Positions 9,887 through 20,855 of a stretch of DNA of 64,000 bases are shown piece by piece. Source of the DNA: Hyaloperonospora brassicae (taxonomy: Eukaryota > Oomycota > Peronosporomycetes > Peronosporales > Peronosporaceae); the NCBI GenBank assembly GCA_947650285.1, contig CANTFL010000468.1:1-64000 (forward strand), written 5' to 3'. The notes below the pieces were generated by a model. That model was not told the DNA's origin, searched no databases, and saw only the letters and a list, made by a program, of their open reading frames with translations. The position numbers were made by a program, and so were the translations under genes. Numbering within the stretch: position 1 is the stretch's first letter; every line of letters starts with the position of its first letter.

Positions 9887-11204
9887 TCACCAAAAAAATC
9901 TACGAAGACTTATATTCCAGTCGTCCAACCAGTCCGCCAAGCTCCTTGCTGTGGTATAGTCTGACATCGGAACAGAAATAATCGCGTCAGCCCAAAGCTG
10001 GGCCAGCGTAATTGCTGCAATGATGGAATTGTGCGCGGCTGCATGTGCACAACCTGGAAGAGGGTACACGCGCCTCGGCTTTCGGACACGGACCACATGG
10101 CGGGGCACGCCAATCTTGATGCTGAGGCCCTTGTGGTCAACAGCAGGAATCGGTACCGACATATCAACGTCTCCAATCCAATCAGAATGCAGCGAGCTCG
10201 CATACCACCTATCGAGTCGCGAACTAGCCGAACCACCGCCCGGCAGAGTGTATAAAAAAGTGTGAGCCGCTGAATGAAATGCCGGTTCAGCTCTCTCATC
10301 TTCGGCTGTCTCCACGGCACCTTCAAGAACATCACTGAGCTGCGCTCGACCGATAAGCCTTCGCAACACCAAGGAATCGTGTCGTCCGGGTGGAGATACA
10401 AAGAAACGGTCTAGTCGTGGCTCTAAAGTACAGTTGACGTCCCCATCAACAAACATGGGTCCGTCGTATGCCTGTAGAAGAATATGTGGCTCTCGAACAA
10501 CGCCTCTCGCTCAGTCTTGACACTTGATGCATACATGTTGACAACAAGAACTCTTTCTCCCAGTAGCGTGAGCTGAACAGCCATCCAGTGCGGCGTTCAA
10601 TGCGCCTCAGACCACGGGACCATTTTCCGTGACCGATGAGTAGAGATTTAATAACATCGCCACTCCCCCTCTAGAGTGCTCTGACTCTGTCCACTTCGAG
10701 CGTCCGCGATTATGTACACAGCCCCAGGAGGAGTTGTAAAGCTTTTCCATTGTCATGGGTTTACCAATAGTGACACGCGTTTTCTGTAGAAAAACCAAAT
10801 TGTTATTACCCCTAGATCGGCTCTGTCGGAAGTGACTAAACCAAGAGGAGGAGTGTTTCGGATGCTTGGGAAATCGCGCGACATTCTGCGAATGGAGACC
10901 GACGATGTTGTTGCGCGGATAACAAGACTTCTTCATTAGAAGTCTACGACGACGTTGGAGCATGGACCGAGGTGGCGCACCCCCAAGACCATCTGAGACG
11001 CCCTCAGCATTGCGTTTCCAGCAGCTGACCATCGCGAGCGATAAGGTCAAGCGCCGGTTGCCAGTTGGCAGGTTTGCAGGGAATGCCGACGACCGCCGCG
11101 CGCACATATATGGAGAGATGGTTTAGCACAGACTTCGTTTGTGGCATTACCACGTCCGTCTCAATCTCATTAGGTGCAAGCTTTGGTAGCAAAAGGCACA
11201 GCAC
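9887..11204 (-). pseudogene. LINE A APE-type endonuclease
   Basis: Segments VFLQKTRV and SRGGVAMLLN (11107-10607), then ERVLVVNMYASSVKTERE in another frame, then FVDGDVNCTLEPRLDRFF and SASSRLDRWYASS (10456-9887). These match the order of an apurinic-type endonuclease (QETR, NVYAP, GGDFNC, SRLDR). At least two frame changes are present. Confidence 0.8.
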
Positions 11205-11439
11205 ATGAAGGACTCCTTAATGATCCAAGTCACCAAGCGGTTCGACGACAGTCGCGCACAGCAAATCAGGCTGTAGTTTGCTACATCGTCGCCGCCGTTG
11301 GATATTGTCCATCGTTCTTTATCAAATTTGACCTTTTTGCCCATCTGCTGTGGCGGCCCAACGCTTGAGCAATAGAGTGTAATAAATAAAATGTCTTTTA
11401 ATTGAAGATACATTTGGTAGGCTAACTGGCGTAATTAAG

Positions 11440-11575
11440 TGGTACAATCAAATGGTGCAATCAACTGGTTCAATCAAACGGAAACCTAGTCTACTGCAAT
11501 TGTCTTGGCAGTCATTGTCTGTTCTCGCTGGTCATCCACAGGTTTTCAACAATACCACCTATGTCATTCCCCGTG
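11440..11575 (+). repeat. LTR-like repeat fragment, second half
   Basis: CTGCAATTGTCTTGGCAGTC and the following CATCCACAG...ACCTATGTCATTCC region match 27670-27775. The segment starts with short repeated units of GGTnCAATCAA (11440-11478). It completes, in order, the fragment at 5688-5830 on the far side of LINE A. Confidence 0.55.
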
Positions 11576-11649
11576 ACTTATAATGATAAGCATATAAACC
11601 TGCGGCGAATAATCACGCGCTCGATCGCTTTGCCCTTGTCGATGGTATG

Positions 11650-13778
11650 GGTGAGCCACTTCTGCTTCTTTGCAAGCCTTACTCATCGGTGACTTCTTAT
11701 GGGGATCTGAAGAGTAGGTTTCGGCTTACATCACTTCTTGTTAGGTGAAAGAAATGCACCCTCGATCTCTGGGGACTCTATGGTTCTGAGTCCGAAAAAT
11801 ATTGGTATTTCAGCGGATCGACATGCCCGTCAAGGTGAATACTAAAAGGTATGCCGACGAGCCATCTCCAATACATTGAGAGTTGAGGCGACATATGATG
11901 ACGGCGGCACTATCACAATTGTCGTTCGTCAAGTACTTGATGACAAACTACGTGCTGGGATGAGAGCTGACGTAGCGTCATCGGGTCGATTTGACCCCAT
12001 TTGGCTGGTACACGCCACGATCCAGGATACGTCGTGGCGGAGAGATCGACGGGGCCAGACGTATTCTACCTTAAACGGGACTGGATTCGCGAGAATATGT
12101 ACATACATTGGCGACAAAATGTCTTAAGCGGCCATTTAAAGTGGCATTGTCTTGTTTTCGCCTATGCGTGACGTGGCGACCCAATCTGTGGCGAGGCGGC
12201 AGCATTTTAGATCCTTTTGCCTCACCTTTTTGTACAAATCTTAATTGCCGGTATATCGGCACTTGAGCCGGGATCATTATTCGCGTACTCGACAGAGGTT
12301 CACCAGTACCATGACTGGCTACTAATTAGTGCCGATTTGTTGCTTACTCATTTCGATACAGGCATGGCAGGCGGAGTTCATCTAGTCTCGTCGATATCAG
12401 CCTATGATATTGCTGCATCTGCGTCCAGTGGGACTCCTTTCACTTTGGCGCGCATCCGAGACTCACGCGCGTTTTGACATCTGTGTGCTGGACGTCGACG
12501 ATGACGTCCCACCCGATGACACAGAAAAGATAAGCATCCCGGCGCCGCCGTGCTAAAAAAAACTAGAACTCTTGATGGACGCGTGGCGAAGACGGATTTT
12601 CGCGTGATTTCGGAAGGCCCCCGTTGATCAATTAGCGAGATATCCGTCGAAGACAAGCATCCTTTCCAACTAACTACCAGACGTTGTATATAATAACATC
12701 TTTCCGCTCTGGAATTGGGCCAGTCAAGATCTGTTGTTCCCCGCCCCTGAGTGTGCGACGGCTGTTCCAGTCATGGCAAGACGTTTATATTTTGGACCTG
12801 TCGTAGTGCGCATCGCCACTGGGACATTCTTCTTGATCTGTGCGATGGCTCGTCTCTGTCAAGAAGTCGGGCTTCAACTTGTGTATATTTGGCCCGGACA
12901 TCCCGGGGATGCCGCAAACTGCTGAGAAAGCTATTTTGCAATTCTCGACCAAAGCACTGATTCGTAATAGTATCAGGCTGTCGCCTTCTCAGAAGCCCGA
13001 CTACTGTAGCGTTTTGTTGTATCAACGAGACTTCATTCCATCAAGGGCGAGCAATTATCCCGCATATATAACCCGTCTTTGCCTCAGGAGATACACGTAG
13101 CCAGGGCTAGGCACATCTTCTATAGGACAATTTGAAGGTTTCGTGAGAAAACATAACAGCCTGACATGGGCAAAGAAGGGCACCGCTTTGCACAAGTAAG
13201 GTCAAAATTGGCATATGATCTTCTCTGCTCCGATAAACTGCCGTTGCTACTCATGATGCCTCATTAAAATTGCCTTTAGTGCTGTATCTCCTAAATTCAA
13301 TGAAGTTTCACACGTACTTCCAGGTCCTGGAGGAGCTTGATCCGTCATTGTCCAACTTCATATTCAGATGCCCGCCACTTGCGTCCTGTAAGTATCGAAA
13401 ATAGCATATGGATCCGCTGATACCACTAACAATGTTGCGGGAAAATGGGGGCTTGTGCACGGTCTTCGTCAAGCGAAGGACGGTGACCGAGTACCTCTGT
13501 ATGTGATGGTAGACAGTGCGCTAGTCCTTTTAAAACGGAGAACTCTACACCCTCCACTCAAGCCAAACCTTATGCGTTCATTTTAGAAATGAATTACCAT
13601 CTCTCACGACACCGGTGTAGCCAGCTGGTGACATCATTATCGAACAAGCGACGAAATAGCGGATAGACTCGCGAACAACGCTATGAACATGAAAGCTTCT
13701 ATTCTACTGCACGCTTCTTCTGTCCAAAGTGTTGTCAGAGAGGCTACGGCTTTTCTCGACAACAATGTCAACTACTAG
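11650..13778 (+). mobile_element. LINE B: 5'-truncated relative of LINE A
   Basis: Plus-strand copy beginning within the region after the RT domain and running to the 3' end of the ORF. Recognisable parts are the post-RT domain (11876-12477), the zf-RVT-like region (12780-12900), the start of RNase H near 13320-13400 (PGPGG-like), ADTTNNVAGKWGLVHGLRQA and DSALVL (13416-13535), and ADRLANNAMNMKAS (13655-13700), with a stop about 13776. Truncation at the 5' end is the usual outcome of target-primed reverse transcription. It contains many frame changes. It is not a direct copy of LINE A but the same family. Confidence 0.85.
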
Positions 13779-14775
13779 TTGAAGGCCCGTCACGCCGTTA
13801 AACACTTTATACCGGACCCCGCTCTGACATCGCGGAACATTATTATCTCGAGACTAGCGTCCGCGCCTAGTCGCGCTTCTGTCCAAGGCCCATTGCTATC
13901 ATTCCCATAGAAAATTCTTCGTTGTGGTAGATTATCTGCCTAGTAAAATTTATAGCGAGACCTACGCGTACGTAAATATAGCGCACCTTCTCACCTCGAT
14001 AGGTATTGATGACGTTGATATGGACTGCATGAATATTAAACGTGGATTTTGCCACGGCGAGACATTCAGCTCAAATTGGCTAGGGAACTCGTAGCATTAC
14101 GTAGTCACCTGAATAGTAGAAATGCTTCTATCTTCTGCTCTTCAGGCGGAAATTGTCAGTAGGGATTTTATCAAAACGAAACTTCGATAGGTAGCTTATA
14201 TCGGGCGATCATATCTCGATTGGAGAGTAGATGACCTGGAAGAGCATTAAGAAATCTGTGGTAGCTGGCTCTCACGGCAAGCAGAGACATAATTATAGTC
14301 CTCCTTCAGTCAATTCTATCGTGGCAACAGATGACATTTTGAATCTTCCGGACACGCGATCACGAATTTCGTTGGCTTGAGGGTTCTTGCTCGTTATTGT
14401 CTTGGACTGTATTCTACAGTTGCAAATTATAAATCTGGTATTATACCGGATAAACACTATCTCTTGGCAAATTGTTAGATTTGCTGGATTCGGGTAGCAT
14501 CACATCCGTCCACAATCGTAGATCTCGGCTGTAGTCATAATTTTATATTAGGCTGGAAACTCACTTTCAGAAAACGCGAAGGGTGATCGATCGTTGTGAA
14601 GCTATTTTAAACATACTAGTAGGGATCATTATACCGACATGAAAAGCTCCGAAAGAGTGTAATGGCTTGAAAACATCTGAGGTCGCAATATACAATAAAT
14701 TTAATTGCTTCCCTTTTTGTGAATGATGTATATTAGAGTTTAATTGCCGACGTATAATATTTATTCGATGACAAC

Positions 14776-16154
14776 CTAATGGCTACGTCGCTTTAAGGTT
14801 GGGTAAAGATCTAATTTTAGTTTTCGAGAAGCGCTTGACCGCCGCTGAGCCTGATAGCCAGAGCCAGTAAATTGTTTTGGCGAATGCGGTAAATCTAGGT
14901 GCACTCGTCTTCTGAAGTTAGAGAAAAATTGCACCAGTCGTTGGCGCTTCCATCCATAAATGATTGTGCCAATTGGAATGATATAATTACCAGGATCGTG
15001 AGCTAGCATGAGGATGTCGCGTTATCCATCGCGACATTGGATAATGTAAAGCCCATTCGATTGTAGGCGCGGTACTGGTAGACCCAACTGACAACAACAA
15101 GTTTACTAAAGATCTATCGAGCATCACGATACAAATAAAAGCTTGGGCTTGACTGCGGAGCGGTACATCTAAATTCGGGTCAACACTGAACTTCTTGTCC
15201 CGTCAACATTTAGAGGCACAAAGTCACGACGATATGCTTGGCGAAGGCCATGGACAACGCACGAGTATGCTGCAAATATGTACGTCGCATTTGGCGATCC
15301 CTAAGTCATGCTCATGAAACAAAATAGGTACTGCGTGATGCGTTAATACTTGGACCTGAAAATTATCGATCCGAACCGCTTAGTTCCAGGTCTTTTAAGC
15401 ATCATTCGAAGAAGAAGAGCGGAATGAACAGGATTTTTGCCAGATAATACCCGTAGACGTCCAGGATAGATGTTTCGTAAGAGAAAATAAGCCATTGTGG
15501 ATCCCATAATTTCATCCGCCTGTGGGTTAAGACCGTATCTCGGTTGCACCTCATAGCTACGAAAACGAATCAGGGACATTGCAACCTTTTTGAGCGAGGA
15601 ATTGACGAAATGAAACGGACAAGGTTATATCGGTCATTCGACGGAGCCGTTCTATCCAAGTCGAATGGGCCGTAGTCGCAACCAAGAAGCGCCAAAGCTT
15701 GTTTGCAGCTGTAAAACGACCTGCATAAGCCTCCTATATTTTTCTGCTGTGACAGTGACGTTTAGTCACTTTCCATGCGCTACTCGGACAAAAAAGAAAG
15801 TCTAAAGCAATACTTAAACGTTGTTGTCAAGTTCACGAAGTCGAAAAATTCTATCGGTAACGTTGCGTAGCCGGCATATTTAAAGACATGTCCGGGAGGC
15901 GCATAAGTGTCGGGCGATAATTTAGACTTAGGGCATGTGGTGGAGTGGGTTCTAAATGTTGATCTACGACCGAAGATGTACTTGAGGTAAAAGGAGTAAA
16001 ACCAGAAGTGAGTTGTATTCTGTGCGTGCTTATCGTTATCCTTCCCTACCGTTAGTACTTTCTCAGAAAGCTCGTTAACTGCCCCATGCTGACAGTCGCG
16101 TTCCGTCTCGTTTAATCCTTTCCTGGAAACCGTTTGATAGTTGATGTGATCCAT
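14776..16154 (-). mobile_element. LINE E: degraded 3' portion of a LINE
   Basis: Minus strand. The frame 16154-15780 contains KYIFGRRSTFRTHST and HVFKYAGYATLPIEFF, aligning with the zf-RVT-like region and following segment of LINE A. The frame 15579-15343 contains KRPGTKRFGSIIFRSKY, aligning with the GNPGPGGARSVIVRLY start of RNase H. Near 15300-15170 reads YSCVVHGLRQAYRRDFVPLNV, the RNase H middle. The frame 15009-14776 contains KRQRLVQFFSNFRRR, matching PRKQHLVQFFYRGLRHR of LINE A. Order and spacing agree with LINE A. Many stops are present. Confidence 0.6.
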
Positions 16155-17886
16155 CCGTAAACTTCGTCACATCACCTAACAGTATCATGGACACTATCAC
16201 AGATACTCTAACACATACTCGCGTGAATACGTCACATCACCTTCAAACCAACACTAAATGCTGTGTGATGAGATCGTAAATTACTCACTGTGCCAAACTG
16301 CCGTCTTATGGAGCGGGTACTCCGACGCCGCGTATGGACCCCGACTCACCTTAAGTACCCATTATCTGGCGGGTGCACTCTTCAGTAGACGTGGTAAGGA
16401 TGTAGATTTTGGTATAGACAGATCCAGACTGAGAGCGCTCGATTGGATTCGCCACACTCTACGGGCTAACAGGTGATACTCAATCGGCTTGGTCGAAAGT
16501 GCGCTTATAATCGACTATTTAGGAAGCTTATCGCACCTGGCTAGTTCTTGTTGTTCCAGGCTTGATGAACTACCTGATCTTTGTCCTTCTCCCTGAGTAC
16601 GGATTCAATCAACTTCATTCAATATCGGATATGTATGAGGTGCCACTCGACGAGCATACAGGCCATAAACTTCTAAATATGTTTTCTTGCACTTGGTCTT
16701 GCCACGCAATTATTTTCAACGGGAGGCCAAAGAGTATAACTTTCCCGGAACAGGCGGAATGACTTACTAAATTTCTTTTGCATGATAATTCGTTGCAAGA
16801 AGATCGCAAATAGAATTGGATTGTAATATTGTTTTATCCTTTAGCTCTGTTATATATTTTCCTCATACTCGAATCATAATTTGCATGGTAAGGAATAGGT
16901 CGACCCCGAGAGGAATAATATCTACCTAGAGGGTCTCGGGACGTACCTTAAGATACCCGAAGTCTACTTTGAGGGACCGGATTCCACTTTGAAAATCGTA
17001 AGTTAATTAATTTAGTGCCCTTGATCGATAATATTGCCATGATCCTCTCGCTTCTTGATTCTACTATTTTATTTTCCATTAAGGTTTTCTCCTTTAAGAC
17101 CCCTATTTCCTCGGGACCTTTCCTCGGTGTGCGTCTCGATTTCTTTTTTTCTAGTCGGCCTTCTGGTCTCTCAATTTCAAAATCGCGCCTCACCATAGGC
17201 AAAAGGGATTATTTGTAGACGAAGTCCACGTAGAAAGCGTTTGCTCTGTAAACGGCAAATTGTACGCGTGAATTGTGGGAAATTGATTGCGTGTAACTAA
17301 GTCCCACCCACCCAATTTAATAGATGCATCGTGATACGACGACACGGCTAGCGTCTGTCATGCGTTTGTCTGTCAGTTTTTTGCCTTTTCTTTGTCTCCT
17401 CCGTGCTATGAACTTTTTTGGCTCTTTTCTACTTCTCAAAGCGTCTGTAGAGACCATGGATGCACGATGCGCGGAAGAAAAGGATGAGTCTCGAAGAAGA
17501 GTAGGAAGCCACAGATGTACGAGGCTTTTTAGTCACAACAATATGAACTGCTGCTTCGCTGTGCGACCTTGTCGGTCGTCATCCCACCGAGATGCCACAG
17601 TGCTAAAGCTATTCGACGTCCAAGTTTGATGTCGGGTTACAATAATTCATGCCGAGAACAATTTGGCATCAGAGACCGGTCAACAAGAAAGGAAAAGAAG
17701 TGATAAAAGCGCGAGGCAGAAACAAATAAAATGATACCGTTTGTTCATGTTCATCGTGAAAATCGAAGGCGTAGGTGTAAACTCGCCTCACAATTCTAAG
17801 TACGTGTAAGTGTTCACAAGCGTAATTTTGTCTCAAGTAAACTTGGAGCTATTTCGCTTATAGGGTCTTCCTTGTCTGTTTAAACT
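16155..17886. other. Decayed AT-rich intergenic sequence
   Basis: No gene is supported. A short plus frame at 16258-16476 and a highly charged minus frame at 16948-17202 have no clear family. The plus frame 17324-17629 has a hydrophobic stretch but no further support. Confidence 0.45.
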
Positions 17887-20855
17887 TTACGACAGGCTAT
17901 CCAGAGATGTGTGATTTATCCATGGTGTGGAGAAATGGCCACATACAGAGGTACACACAAGAATTTCTTTGCGAGTTTTATCGTCTATTAGTCCTCGGGT
18001 GTCGACTGTCGCGCTTTCGTCATTTTTTGTGATCATTGCTATAGTGAAAACCCGCTCCGCTCTCTTCCGCACAATCATCGCATTGAGTCCACCAGCATGT
18101 CCACAAGTACAAACCATCACAGCATAGACGACGATTTCCCATTGAGAAGTAAAATAATCATGCGTTACCTTAGGAACCCAGAGTGGCTAATATGTTTTTG
18201 GTCTGATGATACATGTACCTCACAGAATGTAACTAATTGAAATTCTCGTGGAGGACGATGTCGTGGCCATTTGCCCACTTTAGTTGCAACAAGAGGTATA
18301 AGCTTAAATGAAGCACGAATTTGACACATCACGTTCCGACTTGACAGTGCTCCATGCTCTCCATGAAATCACTGTCGCGAGCACTTTCCATTGCGCTGTC
18401 ATAACACATTATTCTTGATAAAGTTTAGTTATTTCACAACAATACGATTATAAGACCAGCAGTGACGCGTGACACATATGATCTATAAATTATAGCGATA
18501 CAATGTGCCTATTATTCCCGCTTTTCACAAGTTGAATCGTTTCCTTATATAGTCCAAGCCGATACCTAAAGGATTTAAAACATCGGTCTAAGTTAGACTC
18601 AGTCGTGTCTCCTAAATCATACGTGGACCCCTGGATACATTCAATGCTCATTTAACCCCAAACAAGAAACGCCACACGATTAAACTATTCGATCTGGAAC
18701 GTAATAGTCGGGCACCGAGACGATAAATTTTGCGTTGTTCAAGACATGACTAGAAAAGAAAGCGATATCATTTTAAGCTTAAGTACCTTTATAATATTAT
18801 TTCTTTGGCGTTGATGCACTACTAGATCGTACGCGCAGAAGAAATAGAAAATATATTCAGAGCTATCACCATATCGGAGCACAATTTATTTAAAATAAGC
18901 GCGGACCTGAATAATCATGTATGGGCCATCGAGTGCTAAAAAAACTGGATCCATAGGAACTCTTTAGGCATACTGCAAATCACGTCACGTCGACTTGATA
19001 GCAAGCCATCAGCGATAACTCGGCGATTTGTGTTCGTGTGAAGAACCGCAACCATACCAGCGAAATGTCTTGAGAATCTAACCATTGATATCACAGCCAG
19101 AAAAAAAGGATTTGTAAAAGAGCCGTATGCCTTGTAGAAGTCGGTCAAGAGCGCTGAATAACCGTACAAGGCTTCATTACTAGCTGCGGCTTTCTTGGTA
19201 GCAGTGTATACGTCTTAAGCGGTATTAATGGAGCATATTGGGACAAAGCCAATCTGTGCGCTGTCAATAAGATCAGGAAACAACGCTTGAAGCCTCTCAA
19301 TTACTATCTTTTTCGGCACGGTAATGGTCTCCGTCAAGTAGTTATATGGGCCTATGGTCTGAGGGCATCGCCGCAACGGCCAAATTTTTAGATATTGGAT
19401 ATAAGCTTTCAGAAATGAAGCAAGAACTACACCATACTAAAATTACCTAAAAAGAGTTGCAAGTATGAGCGCAAGCGGCGATGAAAAATCGCGGTAAATT
19501 TTTTTCACAATTTCGTCGGGACCAAGGGCCTTACCGCTCTTTAATTTTTTTGAGAGCACCAACGACATTAACTCAAGTTGTTGGCGTGATCACATTGCGT
19601 CCGCTTAACCTGTCTGTACCAATGCGCCGTTCTAAATAGTCGTAGAATCGATGGTCGAATCGCAATGGCGTTGCAGAATGCACGCCCAACCGTCAGCGAT
19701 TTTGTCTGCAAGCTCAAGGAGCGATGTGGCCCATATAATGCCATCGTACCAAGCGACATGTTGATGTTGACATAGGGCTTTTGTCGATACACCAGCGACA
19801 GATCGACGTGATGTTTGTCCATGGTAGTACGTTTTGGCAAACTAAACACTTCTAATTTTCACTGCCACTGTAGTCGGCACTCTGCCACATGTTTTGAATA
19901 TGTTGTGGCATGTCGGGGTCGATTTCGACATCGAAAAGTCTTCAATTCGATCGTCAATATTGACCCGGAGCTGGGTAAGCTATAACTCTTGGGCAATTTT
20001 TGCAGCGTTCGTATCGACTTCAGTTGCAACACATGTAGTCGCACATTATGTCGAATCAGTCGTTGGCGGTATCTTCAAACCATGCTGCGTTCGACGCGTC
20101 TCGTTTCTGCTAAATTCTCCTTAGCAGATCACTTTATCGGTCATCCCACCAGAAATCTGGCCGTTTTGCTATCGTTAGCTCATCAACATGCATACCACAG
20201 CAATTTTAACCACGCGAATCGCTGCTTCGAGCGCACTTTAATTCAGGAGCCTCACCATCTTCGCTGCATTTGCTGCGACAGGATCAAGTTTTGGGACTTC
20301 CGCAATGAAACCGATTTGAAGGGCGCAACTAATCTAATAGTAACTTATTATGACCCGCAGCCGGACCAGAGAGGGTTGATGAGTATCCCTAGTCCATGTG
20401 TCATGCGTGGCACCGATTAAACAGAGATCGAGGCGAGAGAATGCGTGTACGTTTTCGGTGATTGCCAGAAATATTTTTGAGACCTGGCATGGAACTTTCG
20501 ACATCTGCGACCTTGTTCTGCATAATCAATTTAATCGTCGAGGACGTCAACATAGCTTATATGAGTTGGATGATTTTGCAGGGATGCCGAGTCATGTCGT
20601 AAGCCGGCAAAATTGACAGAGCGGTCGAGTTGGGCATACACGTTTGGTTAAAAATTTCTTTCGATCTATCTGGACCATCGTGTAGGGTGGTGACTGAAAA
20701 AAGCTCACGAAATAAAGCCTCGCATTTGTGTTGTTCCGTAGGTGCACCCAAATTATGAATGACAATACATCAACGTAGTAGTGGGCCGTGCCGCTATCCA
20801 AAGACCCGTCCGAAGCGTTTGGGTCACTGGTGAAATTGAAGGGACCGATGAACAA
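17887..20855 (-). mobile_element. LINE C: older, heavily mutated LINE copy
   Basis: Minus strand. Near 20855-20592, the endonuclease segment MFIGPFNFTSDPNASD resembles FVDGDVNCTLEPRLD of LINE A. Near 19720-19690 reads LADKIADGWACIL (LINE A: MADEMSDGWARII). Near 19260-18936 the RT reads IGFVPICSINTA and ALLTDFYKAYGSF. At 18120-17887 reads DESATVDTRGLIDDKTRKE (LINE A: DDGSVTVNAQRVLDDRLRA). The distance between the RT motif A and the latter segment (about 1.15 kb) equals that in LINE A (about 1.18 kb). It is older than LINE A, judged by its many substitutions. Confidence 0.7.

Larger units (their letters stand above)
5934..11400 (-). mobile_element. LINE A: near full-length APE-type non-LTR retrotransposon
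   Basis: Reading on the minus strand, the element shows an exonuclease/endonuclease domain (about 11200-9890), a linker (9528-9328), reverse transcriptase (9109-8540), a post-RT region (8455-7277), a zf-RVT-like region (about 6990-6850) and RNase H (about 6450-5934). The stop after ...DVYHRLKTS is at 5934-5936. Several frame changes and stops interrupt the frame, so it is inactive. The 5' end is approximate, placed where recognisable sequence fades into the LTR-like fragment at 11440. The closest relatives are the other LINE copies in this window, which share DDGSVTVNAQRVLDDRLRAG-type and NKMADRLAHIAMD-type segments. Clade not assigned; the RNase H domain argues for a Tad1/I-like organisation. 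Confidence 0.85.

Noticed and set aside
15780..16476. Possible Copia element (HVxKxxLSP-like integrase tail at 15780-15960 minus, GYSDAAYG RNase H-like at 16258-16476 plus)
   Set aside because: The two signals are on opposite strands. The minus-strand segment aligns better, with correct spacing, to the zf-RVT region of LINE A, and the plus-strand match is too short.
17324..17629. Possible secreted effector (hydrophobic stretch after an internal Met, Arg-rich region following)
   Set aside because: No RxLR or dEER motif in the expected place, the signal-like segment is not at the N-terminus, and the surrounding sequence is decayed transposon.
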